Positions 17,267 to 25,095 of a DNA stretch of 35,077 nucleotides are shown here, piece after piece. The stretch is from contig JAIVGZ010000014.1 of assembly GCA_020201335.1 (NCBI GenBank), positions 1 to 35,077 of the forward strand. Direction: 5' to 3'. Under the pieces are notes generated by a model. The model did not search any database. It was not told the DNA's origin and saw nothing but the letters and a program-made list of their open reading frames with translations. Source of the stretch: Natronospirales bacterium (lineage in GTDB: Bacteria > Pseudomonadota > Gammaproteobacteria > Natronospirales > JAIVGZ01). The first letter of the stretch is position 1, and each line of letters starts with the position of its first letter. The position numbers and the translations under genes were made by a program.

Positions 17267-18262
17267 ATGGACATAACCGACCGGCGGCTTTCCGTCGCCC
17301 CGATGATGGACTGGACTGACCGGCATTGCCGGGGGTTCCTGCGCGTATTGAGCGGGCGCGCACTGCTCCATACGGAGATGGTCACGGCCACTGCGGTGGT
17401 CCGGGGCGACCGTGCGCGCCTGCTGGCGTTCGGGCCGGATGAGCACCCGGTCGTCGCGCAACTCGGAGGCTCGGATCCAACCGAACTCGCAGTGGCAGCT
17501 CGGCACGTCGAGGCCGCCGGCTTCGACGAAGTGAACCTCAATTGCGGATGCCCGAGTGACCGCGTCCAGGCCGGTCGCTTCGGCGCGTGTCTGATGGCCG
17601 AACCGGCGCTGGTCGCTGCGTGCGTCGCCGCGATGCGCGATGCCGTCTCAATCCCAGTGACCGTCAAGTGCCGCATCGGCATCGATGCGCTCGACAGCTG
17701 GGAGCATTTCATCGGCTTCGTCGATACCGTTGCAGCCGCCGGTTGCGATACTTTCATCGTGCATGCACGCAAGGCATGGCTGCAGGGCCTTTCGCCGAAG
17801 CAGAACCGTGCCGTGCCGCCACTCGATTACGCGCGGGTCGCGCGCCTCAAGGCGGAGCGTCCGGAACTCTCTGTGACGGTGAACGGCGGATTCACTTCGG
17901 TCGCGCAGGTGGTCGACGCGCTGCGGACTTTCGACGGCGTGATGCTGGGCCGCGCCGCGTACCATGACCCGTGGCTGCTCGCGCAGTTGGAAGAGCCGGT
18001 CTTCGGCTCGCCCGCGCCGGTCGCGAGCCGGCATGAGGCGGTGCGCGCGTTCATGCCTTACATTGAACGCGCATTGGCGGACGGGGTGCCGCTCAACGCG
18101 GTCACGCGCCACATGCTGGGGATCTTCCAGGGACAGCCCGGGGCGCGCAGCTGGCGGCGCCACCTCAGCGAACACGCACACCTGCCGCGCGCGGGTGTGG
18201 AAACGGTAGTCCGGGCGCTCACACTCGTGCCCGAGCAGTGCGACCGCGATAAGGTCGCCTAA
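17267..18262 (+). CDS. dusA: tRNA-dihydrouridine(20/20a) synthase
   Basis: DusA is an FMN- and NADPH-dependent enzyme that reduces uridines in the tRNA D-loop. LSVAPMMDWTDRHCRGFLR, LHTEMVTATAVV, QLGGSDP, NLNCGCPSDRVQAGRFGACLM (catalytic Cys), VTVKCRIGID, HARKAWLQGLSPKQNR and MLGRAAYHDPW follow DusA order. RKAWLQGLSPK-NR separates DusA from DusB and DusC. From 17267 the product is 331 aa (MDITDRRLSVAP...), like relatives. An in-frame ATG at 17237 would add ten residues, but TATATG at 17227-17232 looks like a -10 box overlapping it. The AbgT gene follows 8 bp downstream. Confidence 0.92.
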   Translation: MDITDRRLSVAPMMDWTDRHCRGFLRVLSGRALLHTEMVTATAVVRGDRARLLAFGPDEHPVVAQLGGSDPTELAVAARHVEAAGFDEVNLNCGCPSDRVQAGRFGACLMAEPALVAACVAAMRDAVSIPVTVKCRIGIDALDSWEHFIGFVDTVAAAGCDTFIVHARKAWLQGLSPKQNRAVPPLDYARVARLKAERPELSVTVNGGFTSVAQVVDALRTFDGVMLGRAAYHDPWLLAQLEEPVFGSPAPVASRHEAVRAFMPYIERALADGVPLNAVTRHMLGIFQGQPGARSWRRHLSEHAHLPRAGVETVVRALTLVPEQCDRDKVA

Positions 18263-18270
18263 GGGGTCAC

Positions 18271-19866
18271 ATGGCGGAGCAGGGGGATAGTTACGAAGCG
18301 GTGAGCAAGCGCGGGTGGTTCACCCGTTTCCTGGACACGGTCGAGTGGCTAGGAAACTTGTTGCCACACCCGGTTACGCTGTTTGCGCTGTTCGCTGGCG
18401 GTGTCATCGTTGTCAGCGGCATCGCCGCGTACTTCGGGCTGTCGGTAGCGGACCCACGCCCCGAGGGCGCCGCAGGCCGCGCCGCATCCGGCGTGATCGA
18501 GGTGGTCAGCCTGATGAACGCGGCGGGGCTGCGGCGCATCGTCGAGAACCTCGTCACGAATTTCACCAGCTTTGTCCCGCTCGGGACCGTGCTCGTCGCG
18601 TTGCTCGGCGTCGGCGTTGCGGAGAAATCCGGCCTGCTGGGCGCAATCATCCGCGCAATCGTCCTCAAGGCACCCAAGAATCTTGTCGTCGTCGCTATCG
18701 TATTCGCCGGCGTGTTGTCGAACACGGCGTCCGAGATGGGCTACGTCGTGCTGATCCCGCTTGCTGGCGTCATTTTCTATTCGCTGGGACGCCACCCGTT
18801 TGCAGGCATGGCTGCGGCGTTCGCCGGCGTGTCCGGCGGCTACAGCGCGAATCTCCTGATTGGTACCGTCGACCCGCTGCTTGCAGGTATTACGCAGGAG
18901 GCTGCGCAACTGATCGACCCCGAGTACACCGTCCATGCGGCGGTGAACTGGTACTTCATGGTCATCAGCACTTTCCTGATCACCGCAGTCGGCAGCTTCG
19001 TGACCATACGCATCGTCGAGCCGAAACTCGGCAAGTACGACCGCAGCAACGCCGATGAAACGATTGTCGCTGCAAACACCGACATGACGACCATTACCGC
19101 AGTCGAGCGGCGCGGGCTTATCTGGGCCGGTGTTGCCGCTGCTGCCGTCGCCGGGATGATGGCGCTCAGCATCGTGCCGGAGTGGGGCGCGCTCCGGGAC
19201 CCTGCGACCGGCAGTGCGCTCGCATCGCCGTTCCTGCGCGGCGTCGTCGTTATGATTTTCGTGTTCTTCCTCGTGCCCGGTTTCGTTTACGGCAAGGTGG
19301 TCGGAACGATGCACACCGACCGGGACGTCATCAACGCGATGGCGGGCGCGATGAGTTCGCTCGGGCTCTACATCGTGCTGGTGTTCTTCGCCGCGCAGTT
19401 CGTTGCGTTCTTCGGCTGGACGAACCTCGGGGCCATCCTGGCGGTGCTCGGCGCAGACCTCTTGACCAACATCGGGCTCACCGGCCCGCTGGTGTTCGTG
19501 CCGTTCATCTTGATGTGTGCGTTCGTCAACCTGATGCTCGGCAGTGCATCCGCCCAATGGGCGGTCACAGCCCCGATTTTTGTGCCGATGCTGATGCTGA
19601 TTGGATATGCGCCGGAGACGATTCAGGCCGCGTATCGGATTGGGGACTCCAGTACGAACATCATTACGCCGATGATGAGCTACTTCGGCCTGATTCTGGC
19701 GTTCTTCGCGCGCTACGACCGCAAGGTGGGTATCGGCACGATGATCGCGACGATGCTGCCGTATTCAATAATGTTCTTCCTGTCGTGGATTGCACTGTTT
19801 TATCTATGGGTCTTCGTACTGGGGCTGCCGGTAGGGCCCGGAGCCGCGACCTATTACGGTTCCTGA
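18271..19866 (+). CDS. AbgT family transporter
   Basis: The 531-aa polytopic inner-membrane protein matches the AbgT/MtrF family: an N-terminal WFTRFLDTVEWLGNLLPHPVTLFALFAGGV helix, GVGVAEKSGLLGAIIRAIVLKAP, SNTASEMGYVVLIPLAGVIFYSLGRHPFAGMAAAFAGVSGGYSANLL, and near the C-terminus GSASAQWAVTAPIFVPMLMLIGY and RIGDSSTNIITPMMSYF. Family members import p-aminobenzoyl-glutamate or export sulfonamides, driven by ion gradients; the substrate here is unknown. It lies 8 bp after dusA, probably co-transcribed. Full length, no defects seen. Confidence 0.9.
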   Translation: MAEQGDSYEAVSKRGWFTRFLDTVEWLGNLLPHPVTLFALFAGGVIVVSGIAAYFGLSVADPRPEGAAGRAASGVIEVVSLMNAAGLRRIVENLVTNFTSFVPLGTVLVALLGVGVAEKSGLLGAIIRAIVLKAPKNLVVVAIVFAGVLSNTASEMGYVVLIPLAGVIFYSLGRHPFAGMAAAFAGVSGGYSANLLIGTVDPLLAGITQEAAQLIDPEYTVHAAVNWYFMVISTFLITAVGSFVTIRIVEPKLGKYDRSNADETIVAANTDMTTITAVERRGLIWAGVAAAAVAGMMALSIVPEWGALRDPATGSALASPFLRGVVVMIFVFFLVPGFVYGKVVGTMHTDRDVINAMAGAMSSLGLYIVLVFFAAQFVAFFGWTNLGAILAVLGADLLTNIGLTGPLVFVPFILMCAFVNLMLGSASAQWAVTAPIFVPMLMLIGYAPETIQAAYRIGDSSTNIITPMMSYFGLILAFFARYDRKVGIGTMIATMLPYSIMFFLSWIALFYLWVFVLGLPVGPGAATYYGS

Positions 19867-19902
19867 TACCCTAGGATTGCAACGGGGCCTAGGGGTCGTG
19901 TC

Positions 19903-21828
19903 ATGAAGGCGTTTTTCGACGAACTCAGACGGCGTGGCGTCGCAAAAGCGGCTGCGGTATACGCGGTCGTCGCGTGGGCCGTTATCGAGTCGTCATCTGT
20001 CATCTTCCCGGCGCTGCAGTTGCCCGACTGGACGGTGACCTTCATCATCCTGATCGCTCTGTTCGGGTTCCCGGTAACTTTGATTTTCGCGTGGGTGTTC
20101 GATTGGACGCGCCAGGGTATCGTGCGCACGCCGACACGAGCCGAACTCTCTCCGGCGGAGGCGCAAACATTACACCGCGGCCGGGTCTTGGATTTCGCCG
20201 TAATCGCCGTTCTGCTCGTCATCATCGGCTGGCTGGGCTGGGAGCGGGCGTTCGACCGCGAGGACGCTGCTGCGCTCGACTCAATTGCGGTGCTGCCGTT
20301 CGTCAACATGTCCGGCGACCCGGACAACGAGTATTTTGGCGACGGCCTCGCAGAGGAATTGCTGAACTCGCTGGTACGCGTCAATGGCCTGCGCGTCGCT
20401 GCCAGGACCTCGTCGTTCGAGTACAAGGGCCAGAACATCGATGTGCGGCGCATTGGCGAAGCACTTAACGTCGCCACGGTGCTAGAGGGGAGCGTGCGGC
20501 GCGCCGGCGATAGGGTAAGGGTTACTGCGCAGCTGATCCGCACAGACGACGGCTTCCATTTGTGGTCCGACACCTTCGATGCGAGCCTCGAGGACATCTT
20601 CGCGGTGCAGGACCGCATCGCGCTGGCGATTGTCGACGCGTTGCGGGTGACGCTCGGAACGCGGGGGCGTGCGTTGGTGACTGCGCACAACACGCACGAC
20701 GTCGAGGCGTTCGAGGCGTACTTGCGGGGGCGCTTCGAGATGAACCGACGCACTGCGCCGTCGCTGGAGCGCGCGGTTGCTGAGTTCCGTTCGGCGATTT
20801 CACGGGACCCGGGGTACGCGGCGGCGTACAGCGGCTTGTCGGACAGCCTGATGCTGCGCTCCAGTTATGGCGGCGTTCCAACTGATGAGGCGGTCCGCCA
20901 GGCCGAACCGATGGCCCGGCGCGCTCTGGAGCTCAACCCTGGGCTTGCCGAAGCGCATGCGTCGATGGCTTTGGTGCTGCAATCGAAGGAACAGTTCACC
21001 GAGTCTGTGGCGCCATTGCTGCGAGCAATTGAGTTGAACCCTTCGTACAGCCCGGCGTACCACGCGCGGGGCGACCGGGTGCAGGCCTTACTGTTTTTTG
21101 CGCGTGGTTTACGTATCGCCCCCGACAATGTCTCGTTGCGCGTTCCGGTTGCGTACCTGTTGCTGGAAATCGGCGACTATGAGCGCGCCGACGAGCAGGT
21201 GGAAATCGTCCGTCGCATCAACCCTAATCACCAAGTACATGAAGGGTGGGTCGCGGACCGCGCGGCGCAGACTGGCGACACAGAGACGATGGAGCGTGAA
21301 CTGGTCGCGCGTTACGCTGCGATGCCGGCGGGTCTGCTGCGCGAGCAGTTCGGTTGCAATGCGCTACTGCTAGCGGGGCGTCGCGATGAGGCCGCGCGCG
21401 CGTGCCACCGGGTATTTCAGTACGCAGGCTGGGAGCCTGGCGAGCCGTTGCCACCCGAACAGGTCAATACCGCAGCGAATCTCCTGATGGCGGAATCGGA
21501 ATCCGGGGAGTCAGTGCTGCGCGACCAGTTGTTGTCCGCGCTCGCGGAAGTATTTGAGCGCATGCGCGCAACCGGCCTTGACGCTGAAGAAGTGGACTGG
21601 GCGCGCGCCATAATCACGGCCCACAGTGAAGGCGACATCGAACCCTTGCTGCGCTTGCTGCCAACCCGGTTCGCGCGCGGCAGCTGGAACTGGCGGCAGG
21701 TGCGCGAGAATCCGATGTTCGCACCGGTCCGCGACGACCCGCGCTTTATTGCGCTCGTCGACGGGCTGCGCGACCGCGCGGAGCGCGACCGCATCGCCGC
21801 GCAGCAAATCGAGATACCGGGCCTCTAA
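19903..21828 (+). CDS. Membrane-anchored FlgO-like / TPR protein
   Basis: The 641-aa protein starts with MKAFFDELRRRGVAKAAAVYAVVAWAVIE, a signature of a large gammaproteobacterial family often annotated as adenylate cyclase- or FlgO-related. Three membrane helices lie within residues about 12-120. A FlgO-type domain follows (about 125-235: IAVLPFVNMSGDPDNEYFGDGLAEELLNSL, ARTSSFEYKG, VLEGSVRRAGDRVRVTAQLI). TPR repeats then run to the C-terminus (ALELNPGLAEAHASMALVLQ, AIELNPSYSPAYHARGD, GLRIAPDN). No cyclase catalytic domain is visible, so function is unknown. The TPR after NPSYSPAYH is about 7 residues short, a possible small deletion near 21060-21100. GGGG precedes the ATG. Its stop directly abuts the gdx stop on the other strand. 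Confidence 0.78.
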   Translation: MKAFFDELRRRGVAKAAAVYAVVAWAVIESSSVIFPALQLPDWTVTFIILIALFGFPVTLIFAWVFDWTRQGIVRTPTRAELSPAEAQTLHRGRVLDFAVIAVLLVIIGWLGWERAFDREDAAALDSIAVLPFVNMSGDPDNEYFGDGLAEELLNSLVRVNGLRVAARTSSFEYKGQNIDVRRIGEALNVATVLEGSVRRAGDRVRVTAQLIRTDDGFHLWSDTFDASLEDIFAVQDRIALAIVDALRVTLGTRGRALVTAHNTHDVEAFEAYLRGRFEMNRRTAPSLERAVAEFRSAISRDPGYAAAYSGLSDSLMLRSSYGGVPTDEAVRQAEPMARRALELNPGLAEAHASMALVLQSKEQFTESVAPLLRAIELNPSYSPAYHARGDRVQALLFFARGLRIAPDNVSLRVPVAYLLLEIGDYERADEQVEIVRRINPNHQVHEGWVADRAAQTGDTETMERELVARYAAMPAGLLREQFGCNALLLAGRRDEAARACHRVFQYAGWEPGEPLPPEQVNTAANLLMAESESGESVLRDQLLSALAEVFERMRATGLDAEEVDWARAIITAHSEGDIEPLLRLLPTRFARGSWNWRQVRENPMFAPVRDDPRFIALVDGLRDRAERDRIAAQQIEIPGL

Positions 21829-22164
21829 TCAAACCTGCGGCGAGGCTTCCGGCGCGAGCAGTCGCAGCCCTACGATGCCCGCAATAATCAGGCTGACGCA
21901 GACGATGCGTCCGGCGGTCGCCGGCTCGTCGAACAGGTAAATCCCCAGCACGAACGCACCTGCTGCGCCGATTCCGGTCCAGACCGCGTAGGCCGTGCCG
22001 ATAGGCAGGTCACGGGCGGCAAGCCCGAGCAGGACCATGCTGATGACGATTGCCGCCGCGGTGAGTACGGTCGGAACCGGCCGCGTGAAGCCGTCCGTAT
22101 ACTTGAGGCCGATGGCCCACGCGATCTCGAATAGGCCCGCGATGAACAGCAGTATCCACGCCAT
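21829..22164 (-). CDS. gdx: Guanidinium exporter of the SMR family (Gdx/SugE)
   Basis: The 111-aa four-helix protein starts MAWILLFIAGLFEIAWAIGLKY. It has the essential Glu13, GLKYTDGFTRPVPT, LPIGTAYAVWTGIGAAGAFVLGI and a C-terminal LIIAGIVGLRLL, matching SugE/Gdx rather than EmrE. Family members exchange guanidinium for protons as antiparallel dimers. The frame extends upstream to 22521, but that part is antisense to the next gene, so I use ATG 22164. I looked for a guanidine-II riboswitch in the 50-bp leader and did not find the paired ACGR-loop hairpins. Confidence 0.88.
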   Translation of the reverse strand: MAWILLFIAGLFEIAWAIGLKYTDGFTRPVPTVLTAAAIVISMVLLGLAARDLPIGTAYAVWTGIGAAGAFVLGIYLFDEPATAGRIVCVSLIIAGIVGLRLLAPEASPQV

Positions 22165-22214
22165 CCTGATTCCCCCGCTGGTGGTCACGCTGCATGATAG
22201 GGCACGGAGGCGGC

Positions 22215-22514
22215 ATGACTGAAGCGCGATGCTGGAAATGTGGGGTGGCCCATGACCGGGTGCTGCGCGAACTGCAGCGGTCCGATGTGTGCCGCGCGTG
22301 CGGCGCTGCGTTCCACAGTTGCCGGATGTGCCGCCACCACGCGCCATCGCTGCACCGCAAGTGCCGCGAGGACCGCGCCGACCCGCCGCGCAATACTGAG
22401 CACGCCAACTTCTGCGACTGGTTCGACCCCGCCGAGCAGGCTGGAGAGGAAGCGCAGGGCGACGATGCCGCAGCGCGTGCGCGGGCGGAACTTGACGCGC
22501 TATTCGGCAAGTGA
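22215..22514 (+). CDS. Small cysteine-rich protein, probable zinc ribbon
   Basis: The 99-aa protein from ATG 22215 begins MTEARCWKCGVAH. It has four Cys pairs or motifs: CWKC, CRAC, CRMC followed by HHAP, and KC, plus a late NFCDWFDP. CxxC pairs and the segment FHSCRMCRHHAPSLHRKCRE...NTEHANFCDWF resemble a widespread uncharacterised family ending ANFCDYF. Metal binding is likely; function is unknown. It is divergent from gdx by 50 bp and followed 57 bp later by the MscS gene. Its C-terminus (EEAQGDDAAARARAELDALF) is helical and acidic. Confidence 0.65.
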   Translation: MTEARCWKCGVAHDRVLRELQRSDVCRACGAAFHSCRMCRHHAPSLHRKCREDRADPPRNTEHANFCDWFDPAEQAGEEAQGDDAAARARAELDALFGK

Positions 22515-22571
22515 CGGGCATCGTACGCTAGCGAACGGTCGGCGCTTTTCCGTCGTTGTTACGGTCGGTGG

Positions 22572-23927
22572 ATGTACCGACTCCTGCCCGCTGCCATTAC
22601 GCTCTGCGTGGTCACTACCGTTGCGGCTATGCCGCAAACAGGTCAGCCGGGCGAGGAGCGCGACGAGGTCCTGGAAGCGCCGGCGTCAGTGGTCGTCGCT
22701 CCCGAAGCATCGGACGCGGATATCGCCGCTCGCCTACAGCGCATTCTGGACGCGACCGGCTGGTACCGCGGGGCCGGCGTTGAGGTCAAAGACGGAATCG
22801 TGTTTCTCGATGGCGCAACGATGCGCGAGGATCACCGAAAGTGGGCGGGGGACCTCGCACGCAATACCCAGGATGTCGTCGCGGTCGTCAACCGGGTCGC
22901 CGTAGTCGAACCGCCGGCCTGGGATTTTTCACCGGCGCTCAACGGGCTGCGCGAACTTGCGGCCAGTGCGATGCGCAATGTGCCGTACTTGCTGTTCAGC
23001 GTCGCGGTGCTCGCGCTCGCGTGGATGTTTGCGCTGCTTGTTACGCGGGGGCTGCGAGGCGCGCTGCGTTATCGCAAGATGAACGCGCTCCTGCTGGATG
23101 TATTCGCGCGCGCCGCCGGCATTCTCGTGTTCATCGTGGGGCTGTACAGCGTGCTGCACGTTGCAGGGATGACCAGCATTGCGCTGGCGGTGCTCGGCGG
23201 GACCGGGCTTGCAGGCATCGCACTCGGTATTGCGTTCCGGGACATCACCGAGAATTTCCTCGCCAGCCTCTTCCTCAGTGCACAGAATCCATTTCGGACC
23301 GGCGACCTCATTGAAGTTGCCGGTGCGCGCGGGTTCGTCCAACAGATGACGACGCGTGCGACGGTCTTGATGACCATGGACGGAAACCACGTGCAGGTGC
23401 CGAACGCGACAATCTACAAGAGCAACATCATGAATCTGTCGGCGAACCCGAATGGACGGTTGGAGTTCGCAATCGGCATCGGTATCAATGATTCAATTGC
23501 GCGTGCGCAGGAACTGATTATGGGCATCCTGCGCGCTCACCCAGCGATCCTCGACGACCCTGAACCCTGGGTGTGCGCCGAGCACTTGCGCAATGGCGTT
23601 GTTTCGATACGCGTTTGGTTCTGGTACCAGGGCGGCGCGACTGCCGGACAAAAGCTGCTGTCGGCGTTGCTTCGTCTCGTCAAGCGGGCGTTCTTCGAAG
23701 GTGGTATCTCGATGCCATCGGAAGGACTTGAGCTCGGCTTTGCGAGTGGCCTCCCGGTGGTCGTGTCGCGTGCAGGACGGGCGGCTACGGAAGCGCCAGC
23801 CGACCCGGAGTCGGGCGCGATTGCCACCGATGCGGAGACGCAACCGGAACCCGAGGCGGAGACCATCCGCAAACAGGCCGCGCGCTCGCGCTCGCCGGAG
23901 CCGGGCGCCAACTTGCTCGACGACTAA
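22572..23927 (+). CDS. BON-domain mechanosensitive channel (MscS family)
   Basis: The 451-aa protein has a signal or first helix (MYRLLPAAITLCVVTTVAAM). A BON-like periplasmic domain follows (about 48-115: DIAARLQRILDATGWYRGAGVEVKDGIVFLDGATM, VVAVVNRVAVVEPP), then three membrane helices. The pore helix is ALAVLGGTGLAGIALGIAFRDITENFLASLFL. The beta domain has NPFRTGDLIEV, TRATVLMTMDGNHVQVPNATIYKS and MNLSANPNGRLEFAIGIGI. The disordered C-terminus is rich in Pro/Glu/Ala. MscS channels open under membrane tension to release solutes. The BON fusion may bind envelope phospholipid or peptidoglycan. Full length; no partner genes seen. Confidence 0.87.
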   Translation: MYRLLPAAITLCVVTTVAAMPQTGQPGEERDEVLEAPASVVVAPEASDADIAARLQRILDATGWYRGAGVEVKDGIVFLDGATMREDHRKWAGDLARNTQDVVAVVNRVAVVEPPAWDFSPALNGLRELAASAMRNVPYLLFSVAVLALAWMFALLVTRGLRGALRYRKMNALLLDVFARAAGILVFIVGLYSVLHVAGMTSIALAVLGGTGLAGIALGIAFRDITENFLASLFLSAQNPFRTGDLIEVAGARGFVQQMTTRATVLMTMDGNHVQVPNATIYKSNIMNLSANPNGRLEFAIGIGINDSIARAQELIMGILRAHPAILDDPEPWVCAEHLRNGVVSIRVWFWYQGGATAGQKLLSALLRLVKRAFFEGGISMPSEGLELGFASGLPVVVSRAGRAATEAPADPESGAIATDAETQPEPEAETIRKQAARSRSPEPGANLLDD

Positions 23928-23940
23928 CCAGCGGGGCCCC

Positions 23941-24148
23941 TGTAGGAGCGGTGCTCCGTGTGGGAGCGGTGCTCCGCACCGCGATGGCAGAGCTTTCTCA
24001 GTGCTCCGCGCCCGCCGCAGCGCTCGCTCCTATGGGTTCACCGGCTTTTACAGAGCCGGCTGAAACCCATAAGTCGCTTCGCGCTTGCGCCGTTCGCTGC
24101 TGGGTCAGGTGCCGAATGTAGGAGCGGTGCTCCGCACCGCGATGGCAG
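23941..24148 (+). repeat. REP cluster between the MscS gene and ssrA
   Basis: A truncated GCGGTG-type REP at 23941-23958 is interrupted after CTCCG by a full copy at 23959-23992. The composite unit (23993-24093) follows, then another full-type copy at 24117-24148. All are in plus orientation. The broken first copy followed immediately by an intact one looks like insertion of one REP into another. No protein-coding gene is visible between 23928 and the tmRNA. Confidence 0.85.
24031..24071 (+). repeat. Long hairpin of the composite repeat (copy 3)
   Basis: Outer stem TATGGGTT/AACCCATA and inner stem CCGGCT/AGCCGG are fully paired, as in copy 1 but inverted relative to it. Flanks match copies 1 and 2 (GCGCTCGCTCC upstream, AAGTCGCTTCGCGCTTGCGC downstream). 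Confidence 0.75.
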
Positions 24149-24193
24149 CGATTCGATAGAACGCGCCGCCGGCAGGCGTCGCCGACGAAAAAA

Positions 24194-24567
24194 TGGTGGA
24201 GGCGGAGGGAATCGAACCCTCGTCCGCAAGTCCTCTGCCTTTGGCTCTACATGCTTATCCGGTCTATTGGATCTCGTCTTGCGCTACCCGACAGGCAGGG
24301 AACACGTAAGACCAGCCCGGCTGGATTTTAATGAATCAGCCCCGGGCGGGCGTCATCACGATCTTATGAGCGCGACCTCTGAATGATCCCGAAAGATCCC
24401 GGACGCATAAGCACGGCTCCGGTCAGAGGCTGGCCGGTATTAGGCGGCCAGGGCGTAGTTGTCGTCGTTCGCAACTAAGGTTGTTTGCAGTCTAAGTTTT
24501 ACGAGGCGATCTGCACCTCGGCATGCACCTCCGGTTTCGCGACCCACGTCGAAGCCAAGTCGCCCCC
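24194..24567 (-). ncRNA. ssrA: Transfer-messenger RNA
   Basis: The 374-nt tmRNA rescues stalled ribosomes with SmpB. The 5' end GGGGGCG pairs with 3' CGCCTCC over 7 bp with the usual G-U at position 3, and the 3' end is encoded CCA (24196-24194). A T-arm with GGTTCGATTCC is present near the 3' end. The tag frame (24472-24443) encodes [10 protein letters not shown] and is closed by TAA at 24442-24440; E. coli uses ANDENYALAA. Six T residues follow CCA directly and may terminate transcription together with the T-arm stem. There is no integrase nearby, although ssrA is a common phage attachment site. Confidence 0.97.
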
Positions 24568-24580
24568 TTTGGAACACCCG

Positions 24581-24587
24581 TATTATA
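24581..24587. promoter_or_regulatory. Shared -10 element of divergent ssrA and smpB
   Basis: The 9-bp palindrome GTATTATAC (24580-24588) provides TATAAT on the minus strand for ssrA and TATTAT on the plus strand for smpB. ssrA transcription would begin about 8 nt upstream of the mature 5' end at 24567, fitting RNase P processing. A weak TTTTTG lies 17 bp upstream on the minus strand as a -35. smpB transcription would begin only about 7 nt before its ATG at 24600. Confidence 0.55.
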
Positions 24588-24599
24588 CACTCATCTGCC

Positions 24600-25076
24600 A
24601 TGTCCAAAAATGACGAAAAGAAACCCGCCCCCCGCCAGATTGCCCGCAATCGCCGGGCTTTTCACGATTACACGATCGAGGACAAGTTCGAGGCCGGTAT
24701 CGTGCTCGAAGGCTGGGAGGTGAAAAGCCTGCGCGCCGGTAAGGGCGGCATCGCGGAGGCGTATGTCGTGGTGAAAGATGCGGAAGCATGGCTGATTGGC
24801 GCGCGTATCGACCCGCTGCCGACCGCGGCGAAAATCTCGCATCCGGACCCGGCCCGCACGCGCAAGCTGTTGCTTCAGCGTGGCGAGCTGAACCGATTGA
24901 TAGGGCTCGTCGAGCGCAAAGGCTATACGCTGATGCCGCTGGACATGCACTGGACCCGCGGTCGCGCCAAGCTCGAGATCGGGCTCGCGAAGGGCAAGAA
25001 GGCGCACGACAAGCGCGCGAGCGAGAAGGACCGCGACTGGGGTCGGCAACGCGACAGGTTGCTGAAAGTACGCTAG
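24600..25076 (+). CDS. smpB: SsrA-binding protein
   Basis: The 158-aa trans-translation factor binds the tRNA-like part of tm[70 protein letters not shown] and [29 protein letters not shown] are characteristic, with the basic tail that enters the decoding centre. The frame is open back to 24459, but that part is antisense to ssrA, so the start is ATG 24600. No Shine-Dalgarno sequence precedes it and the -10 box is 13 nt away, suggesting a very short leader. Confidence 0.95.
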   Translation: MSKNDEKKPAPRQIARNRRAFHDYTIEDKFEAGIVLEGWEVKSLRAGKGGIAEAYVVVKDAEAWLIGARIDPLPTAAKISHPDPARTRKLLLQRGELNRLIGLVERKGYTLMPLDMHWTRGRAKLEIGLAKGKKAHDKRASEKDRDWGRQRDRLLKVR

Positions 25077-25095
25077 TCCGGGAGAATCGCACCCC

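Noticed and set aside
17130-17363. N-terminal extension of prc to 17363
   Set aside because: The extra residues overlap dusA and its control region and precede a clear signal peptide at 17129.
18349-19557. 402-aa minus-strand open frame opposite the AbgT gene
   Set aside because: Its His/Asp/Glu/Arg-rich composition is the antisense of hydrophobic codons of a membrane protein; no start signal.
22165-22214. Guanidine-II riboswitch upstream of gdx
   Set aside because: The leader is too short, and paired hairpins with ACGR loops were not found.
24188-24567. Phage or island attachment site at ssrA
   Set aside because: There is no integrase, no direct repeat of the ssrA 3' end and no foreign-looking cargo; the flank is a REP cluster.
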